DNA of 64,000 nt from Providencia burhodogranariea DSM 19968 (GCF_000314855.2 NZ_KB233222.1:2101031-2165030), one strand, 5' to 3'. Counted from the stretch's first letter, positions 44,531 to 56,915 are shown. Numbers and translations are program-made. Notes: generated by a model from the letters alone, not told the origin.

Positions 44531-46258
44531 TTAATGCAGAATATTTTTTATTGACGGAATATATTTCTGCGCATTTTCAATACTATTATCATATTGATAA
44601 ATATCAGCACGATACTGTGGCTGTTGATCTTTATCTACCCATGCAGTTTGATAGTAAAGATAAACGGGGATCCTATCAGGAATATTCACATATTTTGTAG
44701 AGCCTTCTTTTAATGCACCATCAATACGTTTTTGTTCCCAGCCCGCATCTCCTAACAAGATACCCGCCAATTCATTAGCTTTATTCACCCGAACGCAGCC
44801 GGAGCTTATTGCGCGTGCATTACGATTAAATAAGCTATGGTTAGGCGTATCATGAAGATAAATAGCCTCTGAATTTGGCATATTAAACTTATAGCGCCCT
44901 AACGAATTTGTTGGTCCTGGTGCTTGGCGGATCCGATATGGAAAGTTTGCAGGGCTAATTTGCTCCCAATTAATAGAATATGGGTCAATTTCAAATGAGT
45001 CCTGCTCCCACCCTGAATACACCGTATAACCTTTACGACTAAAATAGCTAGGATCTTCTTTTCCTCTTGGCGCAATATCTTTTCTCGCCATACTCGTTGG
45101 CACACTCCAAGGTGGATTGATTACTACATTATTGAGAGCACTGCTCATAATTGGTGTTTTGCGATCAGGGCGTCCTACAATCACTTTTGAATCTAAGATC
45201 ACATCATTATTCAGATAAAAATTTAAAGAAAAGCCTGGAATGTTGACAAGGATCCCTGTTCCATTGCTTTCTGGAATAATGCGCAATCGTTGAATATTCA
45301 ATGCCATTAATCCCGCTTTTTGATGCGGTTTCATGTTAAGCCACACTTTGGTACCTTTACCCACCATGCCATCAGCTTCTAAACCATATTGTAGCTGAAA
45401 TTTTTTCACTGCATCGACAAGCTCATCACTGTATAGCCGTGCTTCAGCTGTTGCATTCGCTTTTTCTTCATCTGTTGCCGCTGCATCTAATTCTGTCGAA
45501 ATTGCAACTTTACTCACAAAGCCTTGACGGTATAAAATCTCTCTAAGCGTAATAACATCATCACTTGACTGACCGGGTTTTAACGTGGTTGTACTCACCA
45601 ATTGAAGTTCATCATCATTCATCTTGAGTTGCTTCAACATTTCTTGGCGCATAGGCTGGTACAGTGGATGATTTGGAGCTTGCTCTTGCACCCATGCACT
45701 GAGTCTATTTTCTGAAACAGAATCTAACCATGGTTTTATTTGCGGTGCTGTAGGAGCTACCAATTTATAAGGCTGTTTTTGATATAACCAATATTGACCA
45801 TTGGTAGGAATTGCCGACAGATATTGCCTATAGCCAAGCATTGCATCCGACAAAATAATGTCTCGACCTAACTCACTTAAATCACTTTGTTCAAGTGCCA
45901 ACAGCCACTCACTAAATTGAGGTTGTACTCCAGATAATGCAAGCTCTGCCAGTTGTTGTTGGAATTGTTCAATTGCGGTTTCATCTTGCCACAATAATTG
46001 CATTTGCCGATCAGCATAAATTTTAGCGAGTTGCGCAGAAAATACCGGTTTTATATTGCCCGGCAAAGATGCTGTGATTTGAGCTAGGCTCTCAATGGGA
46101 GTCATAACGGTCACAGCAGCGGGTTCTGTTGCTTGCTGTAACTGGACACCTTCAACCACTAATTGCCCATTATCTTGTGCTGAAAAAGCAGGAAACTGCA
46201 GTGAGAACAACCCCAATATTACTGATGCTTGCAGAGCTTTCACTCTTCTCTTTGCCAT
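44531..46258 (-). CDS. ldtD: L,D-transpeptidase LdtD
   Basis: 575 residues. Signal peptide or membrane anchor (SVILGLFSLQFPAFSA, about 12-27). Then a scaffold region, a peptidoglycan-binding domain near residues 250-310 (FQLQYGLEADGMVGKGTKVWLN) and the YkuD catalytic domain with YLHDTPNHSLFNRNARAISS and the active site SGCVRV (Cys near residue 488). It makes 3-3 cross-links in peptidoglycan and gives resistance to some beta-lactams under envelope stress in E. coli, where it is Cpx-controlled. In E. coli it follows mukB directly; here aphA and long gaps intervene. Confidence 0.95.
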   Translation of the reverse strand: MAKRRVKALQASVILGLFSLQFPAFSAQDNGQLVVEGVQLQQATEPAAVTVMTPIESLAQITASLPGNIKPVFSAQLAKIYADRQMQLLWQDETAIEQFQQQLAELALSGVQPQFSEWLLALEQSDLSELGRDIILSDAMLGYRQYLSAIPTNGQYWLYQKQPYKLVAPTAPQIKPWLDSVSENRLSAWVQEQAPNHPLYQPMRQEMLKQLKMNDDELQLVSTTTLKPGQSSDDVITLREILYRQGFVSKVAISTELDAAATDEEKANATAEARLYSDELVDAVKKFQLQYGLEADGMVGKGTKVWLNMKPHQKAGLMALNIQRLRIIPESNGTGILVNIPGFSLNFYLNNDVILDSKVIVGRPDRKTPIMSSALNNVVINPPWSVPTSMARKDIAPRGKEDPSYFSRKGYTVYSGWEQDSFEIDPYSINWEQISPANFPYRIRQAPGPTNSLGRYKFNMPNSEAIYLHDTPNHSLFNRNARAISSGCVRVNKANELAGILLGDAGWEQKRIDGALKEGSTKYVNIPDRIPVYLYYQTAWVDKDQQPQYRADIYQYDNSIENAQKYIPSIKNILH

Positions 46259-46856
46259 AAATCCACCTTAAGTTACTACATGGATAACAATCATTCTTAT
46301 TATATTGACGATTTTAGTATATTTAAATTTAATGAAAATGTTATAGGAATTAACTAATTTTGTCTTTAGATAGGAGAAAACAGTTTAGGTGGTATGTTAT
46401 AACGAGAAATAGAATTATTTACATTTTTAATTCAATATAAATTAATCATAAAAGTAATATCTAACATAATTAATTTAAATACAAAATTCAGATTAACAAT
46501 TTGTCCACCTAGATAAATATAGATTAAGTATAATGACGTGTTTGTTTTAAATCCAATTATCATTCAAAATAAATTACAGCATTACAGCTTTGTCATTTCG
46601 TCGCTCTGACAGTTTTAAACTTACAAAAATAACATTAATTATCAATTGGATAACAAGATTTCAAATGTTATTACTCTTGAATCATACTTTACGATATTAT
46701 CGGAAAATTTAATTTTTCCGCACTACCTTAAAACCAATAATAATTAAATTACCTTTAATTTTGATAGAGTCGCATGGGTTTTTGTATAATAAATAGCCTA
46801 CCTTATGAGGTGTTGCGATGTTATCTCATTTTGGATATGTTTTAGTTTTTATATCA
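46259..46856. other. ldtD upstream region
   Basis: About 600 very AT-rich bases between ldtD and aphA. No coding frame is supported on either strand. The ldtD promoter is expected near the left end. Confidence 0.4.
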
Positions 46857-46880
46857 AAAAAAGGCGCTAAGCGCCTTTTT
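46857..46880 (-). terminator. aphA terminator
   Basis: AAAAAGGCGC-TAA-GCGCCTTTTT, a strong bidirectional hairpin 30 bases after the aphA stop. Confidence 0.92.
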
Positions 46881-46909
46881 AAATTAATCGAAATATTCAA
46901 CTACAAACA

Positions 46910-47623
46910 TTAATATTCGGAGTTAATAACAACTTCTTCACCGAACTGGCCTGCTTTTGGCAGAGGCTGATATGATGAATTCGCTGCACGTAAAATACGG
47001 ATACCACGGATATCTAATTCACGAGCGGCTGCAATATCAGCATCTGCATCACCATAATAGATTTTTAATTTATGGTCGCGCATCCAACTTACTTTATTAT
47101 TTTGGCCTGGCTCATCCCCAGCAAAGATGACTGCATTCATCTTGTCAGCAGGGATCTTAAGACCTTCTTGTACATATTTTGTCACTGTTTCTGTTTTAGT
47201 TTTAGTACGGCCAGTAATAAAATAAACTGTATCGCCACGCTTTAAGTGCATTTGAACTAAATCTATACCCACTTTTTTAGGCATACTGAACTTATCCCAC
47301 TCGTTATTCATTTTTTCCCAAAATTCAATGTTTTTTAGGTAGCTAAAGTCATTTGGGGAATATTCGAGTTGACCACGATAAAAGCCTGGGCTTGAAAATA
47401 GTACGGTATCATCAATATCAAAACCAACAGCCATTGGCGCTTGGCCTTCAAGACTGTTTTTGATTTGCTCAATAGAAACCCAGTGAACTGGCTTCTGGTC
47501 AGCAAGTTGTGCTACTGTCACACCTGGACTGACGACTTCTGGCATTAATACTTTTGCCTGTGATGTTGCTGTAAAACTGAGTACTAAAGCAATGGCACTT
47601 AAGGTCAGTGTCGTTTTTTTCAT
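46910..47623 (-). CDS. aphA: Class B acid phosphatase AphA
   Basis: 237 residues, equal to the E. coli enzyme. Signal peptide [15 protein letters not shown]...SQA (1-23). The DDDD-superfamily motif [15 protein letters not shown] (about 67-81) has the nucleophile and acid-base aspartates. The second motif [15 protein letters not shown] and third motif [17 protein letters not shown] follow. It is a periplasmic, tetrameric, magnesium-dependent phosphatase and phosphotransferase for nucleotides. In E. coli aphA is elsewhere on the chromosome (near uvrA); here it sits between ldtD and mukB as a single gene with its own terminator. Confidence 0.97.
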   Translation of the reverse strand: MKKTTLTLSAIALVLSFTATSQAKVLMPEVVSPGVTVAQLADQKPVHWVSIEQIKNSLEGQAPMAVGFDIDDTVLFSSPGFYRGQLEYSPNDFSYLKNIEFWEKMNNEWDKFSMPKKVGIDLVQMHLKRGDTVYFITGRTKTKTETVTKYVQEGLKIPADKMNAVIFAGDEPGQNNKVSWMRDHKLKIYYGDADADIAAARELDIRGIRILRAANSSYQPLPKAGQFGEEVVINSEY

Positions 47624-48340
47624 GTTTAATCCTTATTGATTTATTAGCTACTTATGCATCATTTTTTCAAAATACTGGATTTATATTTGTCATGATATCG
47701 ATAGATTTTTTATGATTTCATTATCATGAGAAATAATCATAACAAACAGAAATAAAATTATTTGGGATGCATCACAGGAATATAGATAATAGTATTTTTA
47801 TTCTCATAAAAATGAGACTTACATCTCATAGTGGATGTCCGTTATTAATCCCGATTAATTTGAATAATGTGATTTTATTTGAAGCTGAGTAAACTATAAA
47901 CAAAACATCCTCAAGTAAATTTACCCCATACGCGCTAAGTCATGAATACAAGATATTCCCCATAATTCAAATTGAATCGTTATTGATGACATTACACTTT
48001 AGATGATGATAGTAAAATTGTTGGTTAATTTTGCCGTGTGACATGTCACGATTCATATTGAAAATATCGCTATCACCATGGCAACAATCAACAAAATTTT
48101 ATTATTTTCAATACCCTATAATTATTTAATCGGTTTTTATAAATTACAATATTTATTGATAATTATGTCATCATGCAAATTAAAATAATGCATATCAATA
48201 AATATACTAACCTATCTTACTGTTCGAGTTACGTCGTACAGCATGTTTATTAATTATTTTTAGTCGTGAATTACAGCTTGAACCGACTATTAACCTTTTG
48301 ATATTAGATTTCATTAGCTTTTAGCTATTTTTCACTAACT
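47624..48340. other. aphA-mukB intergenic region
   Basis: About 715 AT-rich bases. No gene is seen on either strand. It contains the palindrome GTGACATGTCAC at 48038-48049, also present before mgsA. The aphA promoter lies at the left end. Confidence 0.4.
48038..48049. promoter_or_regulatory. Palindrome GTGACATGTCAC, second copy
   Basis: Identical to 8754-8765. It stands 415 bases before the aphA start and well clear of coding sequence. Confidence 0.4.
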
Positions 48341-48374
48341 AAAAAAACGGTGCTAAAAATAGCACCGTTTTTAT
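48341..48374 (-). terminator. mukB operon terminator
   Basis: AAAACGGTGCTA-AAAA-TAGCACCGTTTTT, a 12-base perfect stem, 23 bases after the mukB stop. It closes the cmoM-mukF-mukE-mukB transcript. Confidence 0.93.
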
Positions 48375-48396
48375 GTTAACTAATGAATAATGTTAA

Positions 48397-51300
48397 TTAT
48401 TCTTGGAGCAATTGTGCCTGCTGAGTCGGGCTATCTTGACCGAAACCTTTTAAACCGACCACATGAACATGCTCTCGGTTGTCAAATACCTTACGAACCA
48501 ATTTATAGGTCGTTCCTTTTTCAGGGCTGATATTCTCTGGCGCAGCAATGATCAGTTGCATTTCTAACCTATCACATAGCTCAAACAAGGTCGCAATAGA
48601 CTTCGCATCCAAACGTGCAGCTTCATCTAGGAACAATAAGCGGCAAGGAATAATATCTTTCGCTCGTAGACGACGTGATTCTTCTTCCCAACTTTGTACG
48701 ACCATCACTAATATTGACATACCAGTACCAATCGCTTCACCCGTTGAGAGTGCCCCACTTTCCGCTTTCAACCAGCCATCAGAGCCACGATTCACTTCAA
48801 CTTCAAGTTCAAGATAATTACGGTAGTCTAATAACTCTTCACCAATAGTTTGCGGTAAACGCTGCCCCATATCCATTTGTGGATTTAAGCGCTGATAAAG
48901 TTTGGCCATTGCTTCTGAGAAGGTCAAACGCTGGCTTGTGAACAAGTCTTGGTGTAATTCGCTCTCTTCGGATAGCACGGTTAACATCAAAGAGTGGCTT
49001 TCTCTAATGTTCACATTTAGCCTAACCCCTTTCACTTGACCAAATGACACTGCTTGCAGCCCTTGGTTTAACATGCGAATACGGTTTTGCTCGCGCTGAA
49101 TAGTTTTACGAATAATATTTGCCACACTCTTCGAACTGATCGCCAATTTTTGCTCACGTGCGGTCAGCTCCTCCGTCAAACGGGCCAATTCGATTTCCAT
49201 TTGTTCAATAGCATCGATTGGGTCATCTGTTCGAATAATATCTTGGCGAATACGTTCACGCAGATGCTGATAAACGGCAATAAAGAACTGGATCTTACGT
49301 TCTGGTCTTTTTGGATCTTCTGATAGACGCAATACATCACGTAAATGTTCATTGTCTGCAACTGCTAAACGTAAAGCTCCTAACGCTTTATCTGACATTG
49401 AACGCAGGCTTTCACCATCAGTGTAAGCTAATTCACGTCGATGCAAGCGACGTTCGACGCCATTATCTTTCACTAAACGCATCACCGCACACCAGCCAGC
49501 TTTCGCCGATACAACTTGTTCGCGCAATAGATAATAATCTTTTTCTAACTTCCGAATACGTTTTAGCAGGTTTTCCATTTCTGCTTCGCACAAAGTCAGT
49601 TGTTTTTCTAACTGATTAATACGACTACGATTCGCCATTACTGATTGATGGAACTCATCACGACGAATACGAGCGCGCTCTTGAGCATCCGGATCGGCTT
49701 TAACACCGATATCCTGCATTTCAGTTTCTAATTCTTTAAGCATCTCTTGCTTAGTATCAAAAGAGCTACGAAGAGAGGCTAATACTTGATTAAATTGCGC
49801 TGCTTGTGATTGTTGCTGGCGAAGTTGCTCACGAGCACGACTTCGTTCATTTTCAGCTTGCTCTAAGCGTTGACGCAATTTTTCATTAAGATCTGCATTT
49901 TCATTAACCATACCTGTCGAGTCACTATAACTAAAGTGAGCACGACGTTGCACGATTTCAACTAATGCAAATGCTTGCTGCTTGGCACTTTGCTGGCTAT
50001 GTTTTGCCGTTTCATAATCTTTACGAAGCTGATCATGCTGCTCAGGATCACTGAGTAAAACAGTGACAATCGGTTCAAGTTTTGTTAACGATTGGCTATG
50101 TTTATTCAAGAAGTGCGCCGCTTCCTCCGCATCCGATAACTCATCGCGAATTTCATCTGCACGATCAGCCAGTGTCTCATCCATTAACAAACCAACGAGT
50201 GGTAATAGGCGATTCAATGCCGACAAGCTATCTTTACCCTGTGCATATTGCTGACGCTGTTGCTGAGTTTGTTCTTCAAACTGCGCTAAATTACGCTCAA
50301 TTTCAGTACGTTTCTGATTTAGTGTGCGAATTTCCGCTTCTGGATCTGTTTCAAATGCCACTGAAATATGTTGACCAATAAAACGGCTAAATGCTTGGTG
50401 TGAACGTTGAATTTTTTGTACATCAAATGACAGCGTAGCATAGCGTTCCGCTAAGCTATCACGCTCTGACGTCAGCGATTCAAGGTGATTTTCACGTGCA
50501 GCACGTCCAAACAAAGGCACTTCTGGATAACGAGAGAAACGCCACTGCCTGTCAGTTGAGCGAATCAATACCGCATTTTCAAACTCTTCAGCATCAAACA
50601 CACTGTCATCGAAAGACTGGGGATCTCCTTCAATAAAATAAACGTCTTCTGGGCAATCCTGTAATGTGGCTAATTGACTGCGTACTACTGACAAATCTTG
50701 CACAACGATACCGTTACGTGCTGGACCATATAAGGCTGAGAAATAAGGTGCATCATCGATGGTGATGTCATCATAAATTTCAGATAGCAGTACACCACCA
50801 AAACGTTCCGCAAGTGCTAGCATTCTGCTATCTTCAGCACCACTTGGCTGGCTAAGACGCTCAATCTGTTTTTCTAGCTCACGTCTTTGTGCGGCAATTT
50901 CATCACGCTCAACAGTGATTTCCCTTTCTTGCTCAAGCAATTGCTGCATATGTTCAGTGACGGCACTGCTTGAGTCAAAGGTTTCAGTCGCTTGTTCATT
51001 TAGCTGAGTTAACGCTTCTTGAGCCATCAACCATGCTGGTGCTTTCGACGTTAATGCTTGGATACGTTGACGAATTTGATCAAGCTCTTGACGCATTTGC
51101 ATACGACGCTCGCCACTTTCATTAACGCCAATGCTTAACTCTTCTTGTTGAGCTTCAAGTTCAGCCATTAACGCGTCTAATTCATCAGGCTCATAACTTT
51201 GCCCATGTCGTTTACAAAACTCATTTAATAAACGCTCAGCATTCTGCTGACTATCTAGGCGTTGCTGCAATTCAGAGAGCTGCATACGTAATGGTTGTAC

Positions 51301-52842
51301 TCGCTCAGCCAAATGTTGTTGAGAAGACCAATCACGAAGGAGAGCTCGAGCTTGTTGGTAAGCATCACCACGGCTTACTTCGCCTATCATATTTTTTACG
51401 AGCTGATAGGCTTGTTCAAATTGACTATGAGCCGCATCTGCAACACTCATTTTCTGTTCTAAAGCCAGTAATGCTTCTGTTGCCTGTTGTTCACGAGCTT
51501 CAAAGGTCTCTAACCATTCATCTGCATTTTCAATCGATAATTCAGGCAATTGACACAACTCACGCGCACGAGTCAGTGCCTGTAATGCTTGTTGATATTG
51601 AATTGCGCGAGTTTGTTGGACATCAAGCGCTTGCTGATAATCTGCCAATTGGCTTTTTAATTCATCAACTTCTACTTCAGCCGCTTCTGAACGGGCTTCA
51701 AGATCTTCTTGGCGCTCTGTTGCCTCGGCAACAACCTCAGATTGCTCTTCTAAGCGATAAGTTAACTCTTCAATATCTGATTGATAACGGTCGATTTTTT
51801 CTTGTTGACGCAATGCAGTTTGAACAAGATTAAGATGATCGCTTGCTGCTTGGTAATCAGCTTCTAAATCTGAAGATGAGCTGCTTTGCTCATTCAGCTC
51901 ACGGGCAATTTCGACACTACGAACTTGCTCTTGTCTCAATTGTTTTCGGCTAGCGAGCAATTCATTACGCGCTGCCATTGCTGAGTCGAGATGAATACGT
52001 CGTTCATTGGAGTGGCGCATATAATCAGCCGAAACATAGTCTGTTGCTTGACTAATTAAATGCTTGAATAAGTCACGGTCTGATTGGGTTACACGAATGG
52101 CTTCCAATGTCAGGCGGTTCTCGCGCAATGCAGCTTCCATATCTTGGAAGGCTTTACGTACGCCACTATTTTCTGGTAACAAATAGTCACGTAATGAACG
52201 GGTGATCGCGCTGGAAATACCACCGTAAAGTGATGCTTCAATAAGGCGATAGAACTTGCTACGGTCACTGGCTGAACGTAAACGTTTTGGTAAAACACCT
52301 AGCTCGAATAAGACCGAATGATAATCAGTGATTGAGTTAAATTGTTTAAAAAGCACACCTTCTTGTTGCTCCATGCGCTCTTTTAAATCATTCAGTGCAA
52401 TAACTTTTGCTTGGCGGCCATCTAGTACTTCAGTCAGTATTTCTGTTGGCCCAGTTGCAATAGGAACCCCTTGGATCATAAAGGGTTTAATGTCCACTTT
52501 TTTATCGCGACCAGCAACTTGTTGCAGCCTGACACCGACCATAATGCGCTGATGTTTTGAATTCAAAACATCCAAAATGGCATAACAAACACCCGGACGC
52601 AGTTTACCGTGTAAGCCTTTATCACGTGAACCTGAGGTGGCTCCCGCTTCCGTTGTATTACGGAAGTGAAGCAATGTTAAATCAGGGATCATTGCCGTAA
52701 TAAAAGCTGCCATGGTCGTGGATTTACCCGCGCCGTTTCCACCAGAAAGGGTCGTGACCAGCTCATCAAGGTCAAAAGTACGTGCAAAGAAACCGTTCCA
52801 GTTAATCAGCGTCAGTGAGCGAAACTTTCCGCGTTCAATCAT
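48397..52842 (-). CDS. mukB: Chromosome partition protein MukB
   Basis: 1481 residues (E. coli 1486). SMC-like condensin ATPase. N-terminal head with Walker [16 protein letters not shown] (about 34-48). Long antiparallel coiled coils run from about 250 to 1130, interrupted by the hinge around 660-780 ([20 protein letters not shown], then [13 protein letters not shown]). The C-terminal head has the signature [14 protein letters not shown] and Walker [14 protein letters not shown]. MukB works with MukF and MukE to extrude DNA loops and interacts with topoisomerase IV and MatP. ATG overlaps the mukE stop by four bases. Confidence 0.98.
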   Translation of the reverse strand: MIERGKFRSLTLINWNGFFARTFDLDELVTTLSGGNGAGKSTTMAAFITAMIPDLTLLHFRNTTEAGATSGSRDKGLHGKLRPGVCYAILDVLNSKHQRIMVGVRLQQVAGRDKKVDIKPFMIQGVPIATGPTEILTEVLDGRQAKVIALNDLKERMEQQEGVLFKQFNSITDYHSVLFELGVLPKRLRSASDRSKFYRLIEASLYGGISSAITRSLRDYLLPENSGVRKAFQDMEAALRENRLTLEAIRVTQSDRDLFKHLISQATDYVSADYMRHSNERRIHLDSAMAARNELLASRKQLRQEQVRSVEIARELNEQSSSSSDLEADYQAASDHLNLVQTALRQQEKIDRYQSDIEELTYRLEEQSEVVAEATERQEDLEARSEAAEVEVDELKSQLADYQQALDVQQTRAIQYQQALQALTRARELCQLPELSIENADEWLETFEAREQQATEALLALEQKMSVADAAHSQFEQAYQLVKNMIGEVSRGDAYQQARALLRDWSSQQHLAERVQPLRMQLSELQQRLDSQQNAERLLNEFCKRHGQSYEPDELDALMAELEAQQEELSIGVNESGERRMQMRQELDQIRQRIQALTSKAPAWLMAQEALTQLNEQATETFDSSSAVTEHMQQLLEQEREITVERDEIAAQRRELEKQIERLSQPSGAEDSRMLALAERFGGVLLSEIYDDITIDDAPYFSALYGPARNGIVVQDLSVVRSQLATLQDCPEDVYFIEGDPQSFDDSVFDAEEFENAVLIRSTDRQWRFSRYPEVPLFGRAARENHLESLTSERDSLAERYATLSFDVQKIQRSHQAFSRFIGQHISVAFETDPEAEIRTLNQKRTEIERNLAQFEEQTQQQRQQYAQGKDSLSALNRLLPLVGLLMDETLADRADEIRDELSDAEEAAHFLNKHSQSLTKLEPIVTVLLSDPEQHDQLRKDYETAKHSQQSAKQQAFALVEIVQRRAHFSYSDSTGMVNENADLNEKLRQRLEQAENERSRAREQLRQQQSQAAQFNQVLASLRSSFDTKQEMLKELETEMQDIGVKADPDAQERARIRRDEFHQSVMANRSRINQLEKQLTLCEAEMENLLKRIRKLEKDYYLLREQVVSAKAGWCAVMRLVKDNGVERRLHRRELAYTDGESLRSMSDKALGALRLAVADNEHLRDVLRLSEDPKRPERKIQFFIAVYQHLRERIRQDIIRTDDPIDAIEQMEIELARLTEELTAREQKLAISSKSVANIIRKTIQREQNRIRMLNQGLQAVSFGQVKGVRLNVNIRESHSLMLTVLSEESELHQDLFTSQRLTFSEAMAKLYQRLNPQMDMGQRLPQTIGEELLDYRNYLELEVEVNRGSDGWLKAESGALSTGEAIGTGMSILVMVVQSWEEESRRLRAKDIIPCRLLFLDEAARLDAKSIATLFELCDRLEMQLIIAAPENISPEKGTTYKLVRKVFDNREHVHVVGLKGFGQDSPTQQAQLLQE

Positions 52843-53567
52843 ACTTGTTCATCCTCATCACTCTCAGCCGCGTCTCGATTATCCTCTATCTCTTCATCAT
52901 CGTTATCGTGCAAGGATAATTCACCATCGAGGGAGATAGCTTCACCATCACGGATCATACGTAATTGTGCTTCTTGTACGTTATCACCACTGCGCACATC
53001 TGCACCAAAGCGGAACACGGATTCAAAAATAATAAATTTATTAACGTCATTCTGAATAAAATGCACCATACCTAAGCGACGTAAGCGATTTAATGAAGTT
53101 CTTAATTTTTCTTGCAGTTTTTGCTTATCTAAATCAGAACCGGTTGACCGCTGATTAACAAACTTCAGTAATTTATTTTCATCCGCTAATGACAACAGCT
53201 CTTCAAACAGCTCTTGAGCGGTAAAAATACCTTGGTTGGTTAGTCGTTCAGGACTTAAATAGAGATAGCAAAGAATTTTGCCAACCATCATATCCAGCTC
53301 AGAAAGCACTGAACGGGAGATCAACGTTGTTGAGCGAGGGCGTAAATAGAAAAAACCTTCAGGTGCACGAATTAATTCGACATTATAACGTGCATAAAAT
53401 TGTTCCAATGCTTCCTGAAAATCCATCAAATAGGCATGGTTATCAAGGTCATCAATACTGATATGACGCCCTGAACGCAATTGACTATCAAGCTCTGGAA
53501 AAATCGGATTGGCTAATGCCTGTGCCAGTTTAACTGACATGAATTGTTCAATATTTGTCGATGACAT
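52839..53567 (-). CDS. mukE: Chromosome partition protein MukE
   Basis: 242 residues from ATG 53567 ([16 protein letters not shown]), the start used in E. coli; an earlier in-frame codon lies further inside mukF. Two winged-helix domains: [40 protein letters not shown] and [17 protein letters not shown] are conserved. The acidic tail ([20 protein letters not shown]) is longer than in E. coli. MukE dimers bind the MukF linker and regulate MukB ATPase. The start overlaps mukF by 20 bases and the stop overlaps mukB by four. Confidence 0.97.
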   Translation of the reverse strand: MSSTNIEQFMSVKLAQALANPIFPELDSQLRSGRHISIDDLDNHAYLMDFQEALEQFYARYNVELIRAPEGFFYLRPRSTTLISRSVLSELDMMVGKILCYLYLSPERLTNQGIFTAQELFEELLSLADENKLLKFVNQRSTGSDLDKQKLQEKLRTSLNRLRRLGMVHFIQNDVNKFIIFESVFRFGADVRSGDNVQEAQLRMIRDGEAISLDGELSLHDNDDEEIEDNRDAAESDEDEQV

Positions 53568-54873
53568 GTGCCTGCACCTTGGCTCCGTGGTCATTAATTG
53601 CCAGCCATTCTGACGGTAACCCCGCCAAATCAGCCTCTGCGATACCTAATTTTACAGCCTGATCAATAATAATACGCGCAACATCAAAGTGACGATTTTG
53701 CGGGTGTTGCTTCAAGTATTCTTGTACAACTCGAGCAACATCCAGCGGCCGTTTTTCCCGTTTATAAAATGCCAGTTCAGCTTCAATTGACTCTGCAAGC
53801 CTATCGTTAAGCTCGCTAAACTCTTCAAATTCAAGATCTGGAGGCAATTCTCCGGTCACTTCTTCATCATTTAATGTCAATTCTTCATCACGCATATCAA
53901 ATAGACGATCCGCATTTGCGTAAGTCAACGCCCATGGGCTATCAAGATATTGCTGAACAGATTGACGTAAACGCTGAGAAAAAATACGGTTTTTATCCAT
54001 ATCAATTGCGGTACGAATAAATTTGTGGACATGGCGGTCATAACCAATCCATAAATCAATGGATTGCTGCCCCCAGCTCACTATGCGATCTAGCTTATTT
54101 TGTAAATCATAAACAAGTCGATCTACTGAGTCTGAAAACACAGGCGCATTCATATTAGCTTCTTGGATTCGTAATAAATTAGCTTGCAGTTTATCTCCTG
54201 CTGCCTCTAACGTATCTTGCAATTCTCTTAATGTGCCCGATGTTTCTGATAATAACTGCTCACAATTTGCTATAGCGGCTTGCCAGTCTTGAGTCAATAA
54301 CGCAGCAATATCTTCTTTAACCCCACTTTGCTGTTCATCCATTATGCGCTGGGATAAATCAATGCTATCAAATATTTCAGCGACGGAATATTTAAGTGGT
54401 GCAAAAACAAATCGATGCCAATAGAATTCATCACCACCTTCTTCAGCAGCCTCAGCTGATCGCAGAAGCTCACCAGCAACAATAGATAATTGCATGGAAA
54501 GCCTTAAGGTAGAAAACTCACGCTGGCGAATATAATAGTCACTAATTCCAATACCCAATGAGGTTAAACGGTAAATCGCGTTACCTTCAACAATATCCCC
54601 CGCGAAGCGATTAAATATTTTCTGACGAACCATATCGTTGATGGCATTATTCGCTCTGACTGATAATGATTCGGTCGTTTGCTCGAAGCCTTTGCAAACC
54701 TCACGAAATGCATCGATCAGTTCCCCTTCACTCATTTCACCATTAACACGTTCACTGTTAAGCCCAGCAACCGCTAGCAAAAAAGCTAAACGCTCGGCTG
54801 GTAATGAAATTGAAAAGTCATTTTTTCGTGCCCAGGACACGAGTTCAGGGACGGTCTGGGAAAAATCACTCAT
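53548..54873 (-). CDS. mukF: Chromosome partition protein MukF (kleisin)
   Basis: 441 residues (E. coli 440) from ATG 54873 ([19 protein letters not shown]), with AAGGA seven bases upstream. N-terminal winged-helix dimerisation domain, a helical middle part ([40 protein letters not shown]), an acidic linker that MukE binds ([20 protein letters not shown]) and a C-terminal winged helix that binds the MukB head ([20 protein letters not shown]). The start overlaps the cmoM stop by four bases. Confidence 0.98.
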   Translation of the reverse strand: MSDFSQTVPELVSWARKNDFSISLPAERLAFLLAVAGLNSERVNGEMSEGELIDAFREVCKGFEQTTESLSVRANNAINDMVRQKIFNRFAGDIVEGNAIYRLTSLGIGISDYYIRQREFSTLRLSMQLSIVAGELLRSAEAAEEGGDEFYWHRFVFAPLKYSVAEIFDSIDLSQRIMDEQQSGVKEDIAALLTQDWQAAIANCEQLLSETSGTLRELQDTLEAAGDKLQANLLRIQEANMNAPVFSDSVDRLVYDLQNKLDRIVSWGQQSIDLWIGYDRHVHKFIRTAIDMDKNRIFSQRLRQSVQQYLDSPWALTYANADRLFDMRDEELTLNDEEVTGELPPDLEFEEFSELNDRLAESIEAELAFYKREKRPLDVARVVQEYLKQHPQNRHFDVARIIIDQAVKLGIAEADLAGLPSEWLAINDHGAKVQAHVIDKY

Positions 54874-55658
54874 AAGTCGTCCTTTATTATTGGCTTTCGT
54901 GCCATGACATGAATATAACGCCCCATACTGATATAGGGTTCCTGACGACAATATTGTTGCTCTAATGCCAACAAGGCAGGAAAATCTTTTTGCTGTAACT
55001 GCCTACTTTGTAGGTAATCATGAAATACTCTGACACCACTTTTACCAATAATATCCATTTTACAATCAGACAACCATTCATCGACTTGTTGTGGCAGTAA
55101 TGGGTTTTGTGGCGATAATGACCGTTTACGGCGACGTTGAATATGCGGAGTGGCAAGATGAAAATTACCTAAAATCGCATTACGCATCACTAAGCCATTA
55201 GCGTTATAAAACATCACAGAAAATACACCTTTTGGCCGAATGATATCCACCAGTTGTTCAATTGCATATTTCTGATCGCTAATCCACTCAAGTACAGCAT
55301 GAAAAAGCACTAAATCGACTGGTTCTTCAATATGCAGCTTAACATCTTGCACCGCACAATGAATAAAGCGCATATTTTCGCTAATTCCTTGCTCTTGGGC
55401 AAGTTCACTTGCACGCTCAAGCATTTCTTCGGATAAATCGCAAAGTATAACTTGATGCCCCATCTGTGCTAGCTTGCGTGAAAAATGCCCTTCGCCACCA
55501 CCGGCGTCCAGTATACGCAATGTTTGGCCATGAAAATGAGATTCAATTAATTGGGTCAAATCTTGCCAAACGACAGCTTCACGTATTTTACCTTTTGTTG
55601 TGCCATAAATGTTTTTTGCAAATTTATCAGCAATATCATCAAAGTTACGGTCTACCAT
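54870..55658 (-). CDS. cmoM: tRNA U34 carboxymethyltransferase partner CmoM (SmtA)
   Basis: 262 residues. Class I SAM methyltransferase with motif [20 protein letters not shown], motif [16 protein letters not shown] and [15 protein letters not shown]. In E. coli CmoM methylates 5-carboxymethoxyuridine at position 34 of tRNAs to the methyl ester (mcmo5U). It is first gene of the mukFEB operon, as in E. coli, with a four-base overlap to mukF. ATG 55658 opens [19 protein letters not shown]. Confidence 0.96.
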   Translation of the reverse strand: MVDRNFDDIADKFAKNIYGTTKGKIREAVVWQDLTQLIESHFHGQTLRILDAGGGEGHFSRKLAQMGHQVILCDLSEEMLERASELAQEQGISENMRFIHCAVQDVKLHIEEPVDLVLFHAVLEWISDQKYAIEQLVDIIRPKGVFSVMFYNANGLVMRNAILGNFHLATPHIQRRRKRSLSPQNPLLPQQVDEWLSDCKMDIIGKSGVRVFHDYLQSRQLQQKDFPALLALEQQYCRQEPYISMGRYIHVMARKPIIKDDL

Positions 55659-55950
55659 GTGTTATCCGGTGATCCTAAAATTAGCTATTTATGCCTGTAT
55701 ATCAAAATGTCAGTTACCTAACAAACACCAAGATCAGCGAGTTGTTATCTCACTGTTAGTGAAATAAAATCAAATCCAGAATATGATCCGAAAAATATGT
55801 GACTAAAATGGTCTGAACATCATGCTAAGTGCTTAAAGTGGCTGGAACCTGAATGATAACAGATAATAGCCTTATTTTGGCATAGTGCAGCTCTGAATTC
55901 AGCAATCAGAACAATTAATTGATGATAAATCCCAAAAAATAGGTTCTCTT

Positions 55951-56778
55951 ATGCTATTTATTTTAAAAAAGTACATTGGTAGCTTACTCATGCCACTCCC
56001 TTTATTATTAATCCTCGGGTTTATTGGCATCATTTTGCTCTGGTTCACGCGTTGGCAAAAAAGCGGTAAGGTCTGTGTTTCTATTAGTGTTATTGCTGTT
56101 ACCCTTTTAAGTATTCAACCTATTTCAGATAGTTTACTGGCTCCCACTGAAGGTAGTTTCGATAAGCGGTATGAGCTGATCACAACTAATCCACCGGAAC
56201 ATGTTGATTATATTGTCGTACTCGGCGGAGGGTTTACTTATAATCCTGATTGGAGCCCAAGCTCTAACTTACTGAATAATAGCCTGCCTCGAATCACGGA
56301 AGGAATTCGCTTATACCTCAAGTATCCAGGAAGTAAGCTTATTTTTACTGGAGGTAAGGCAAGCAGTAGCATTAGTAGTGCAGAAGTTGCCGCTATGGTT
56401 GCTCAATCACTCGGGGTACCGGCTGAAGATACTATTGCATTAACTGAACCGAAAGATACTCAAGAAGAAGCTTTCGAAGTTGAAAGAATCATTGGCAAAA
56501 CACCATTCTTGTTAGTGACATCTGCCAATCATTTGCCAAGAGCAATTACGATCTTTACCAAAAGAGGAATGCACCCTCTACCAGCACCGGCAAACCAGTT
56601 AGCGATTAAAAGCGCACTTAATCCTTGGGAGAAATATATTCCTTCAGCCTCTTATCTAAGTCACTCTGAGCGTGCATGGTATGAATTACTAGGCTCTATT
56701 TGGTTTTCTTTAAAACCAGATAATACCCAAAAATCACAAGATCCCCTGCTAACCCCTGAAGCAGTAGAAGCCGAGTAA
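55951..56778 (+). CDS. elyC: Envelope biogenesis factor ElyC
   Basis: 275 residues. Two N-terminal membrane helices (about 13-32 and 41-58), then a periplasmic DUF218 domain: VDYIVVLGGGFTYNPDWSPS, NSLPRITEGIRLYLKYPGSK, LIFTGGKASSSISSAEVAAM and LLVTSANHLPRAITIF. ElyC is needed for peptidoglycan precursor lipid-carrier metabolism at low temperature in E. coli. ATG 55951 follows AGGTTCTCTT. Divergent from cmoM with a 292-base gap in which nothing else was found. Confidence 0.94.
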   Translation: MLFILKKYIGSLLMPLPLLLILGFIGIILLWFTRWQKSGKVCVSISVIAVTLLSIQPISDSLLAPTEGSFDKRYELITTNPPEHVDYIVVLGGGFTYNPDWSPSSNLLNNSLPRITEGIRLYLKYPGSKLIFTGGKASSSISSAEVAAMVAQSLGVPAEDTIALTEPKDTQEEAFEVERIIGKTPFLLVTSANHLPRAITIFTKRGMHPLPAPANQLAIKSALNPWEKYIPSASYLSHSERAWYELLGSIWFSLKPDNTQKSQDPLLTPEAVEAE

Positions 56779-56783
56779 GATAT

Positions 56784-56821
56784 AAAAAAGGTGTGAGCTC
56801 AACTTGAGTCACACCTTTTTT
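56784..56821 (+). terminator. elyC terminator
   Basis: AAAAAAGGTGTGA-rich stem: AAGGTGTGA (56788-56796) pairs with TCACACCTT (56809-56817), followed by TTTTTC, 30 bases after the elyC stop. Confidence 0.9.
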
Positions 56822-56915
56822 CATTAATTAACGGACTTATGCTTTAAATAATTCAAGTTATGAAATTGAGTTACCTACTTATTTAACAATAAGTAGAAGC
56901 ATTATGGATAAAAAA

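Noticed and set aside
48038..48049. A matS site for MatP
   Set aside because: GTGACATGTCAC has a two-base centre; matS needs three (GTGACRNYGTCAC).
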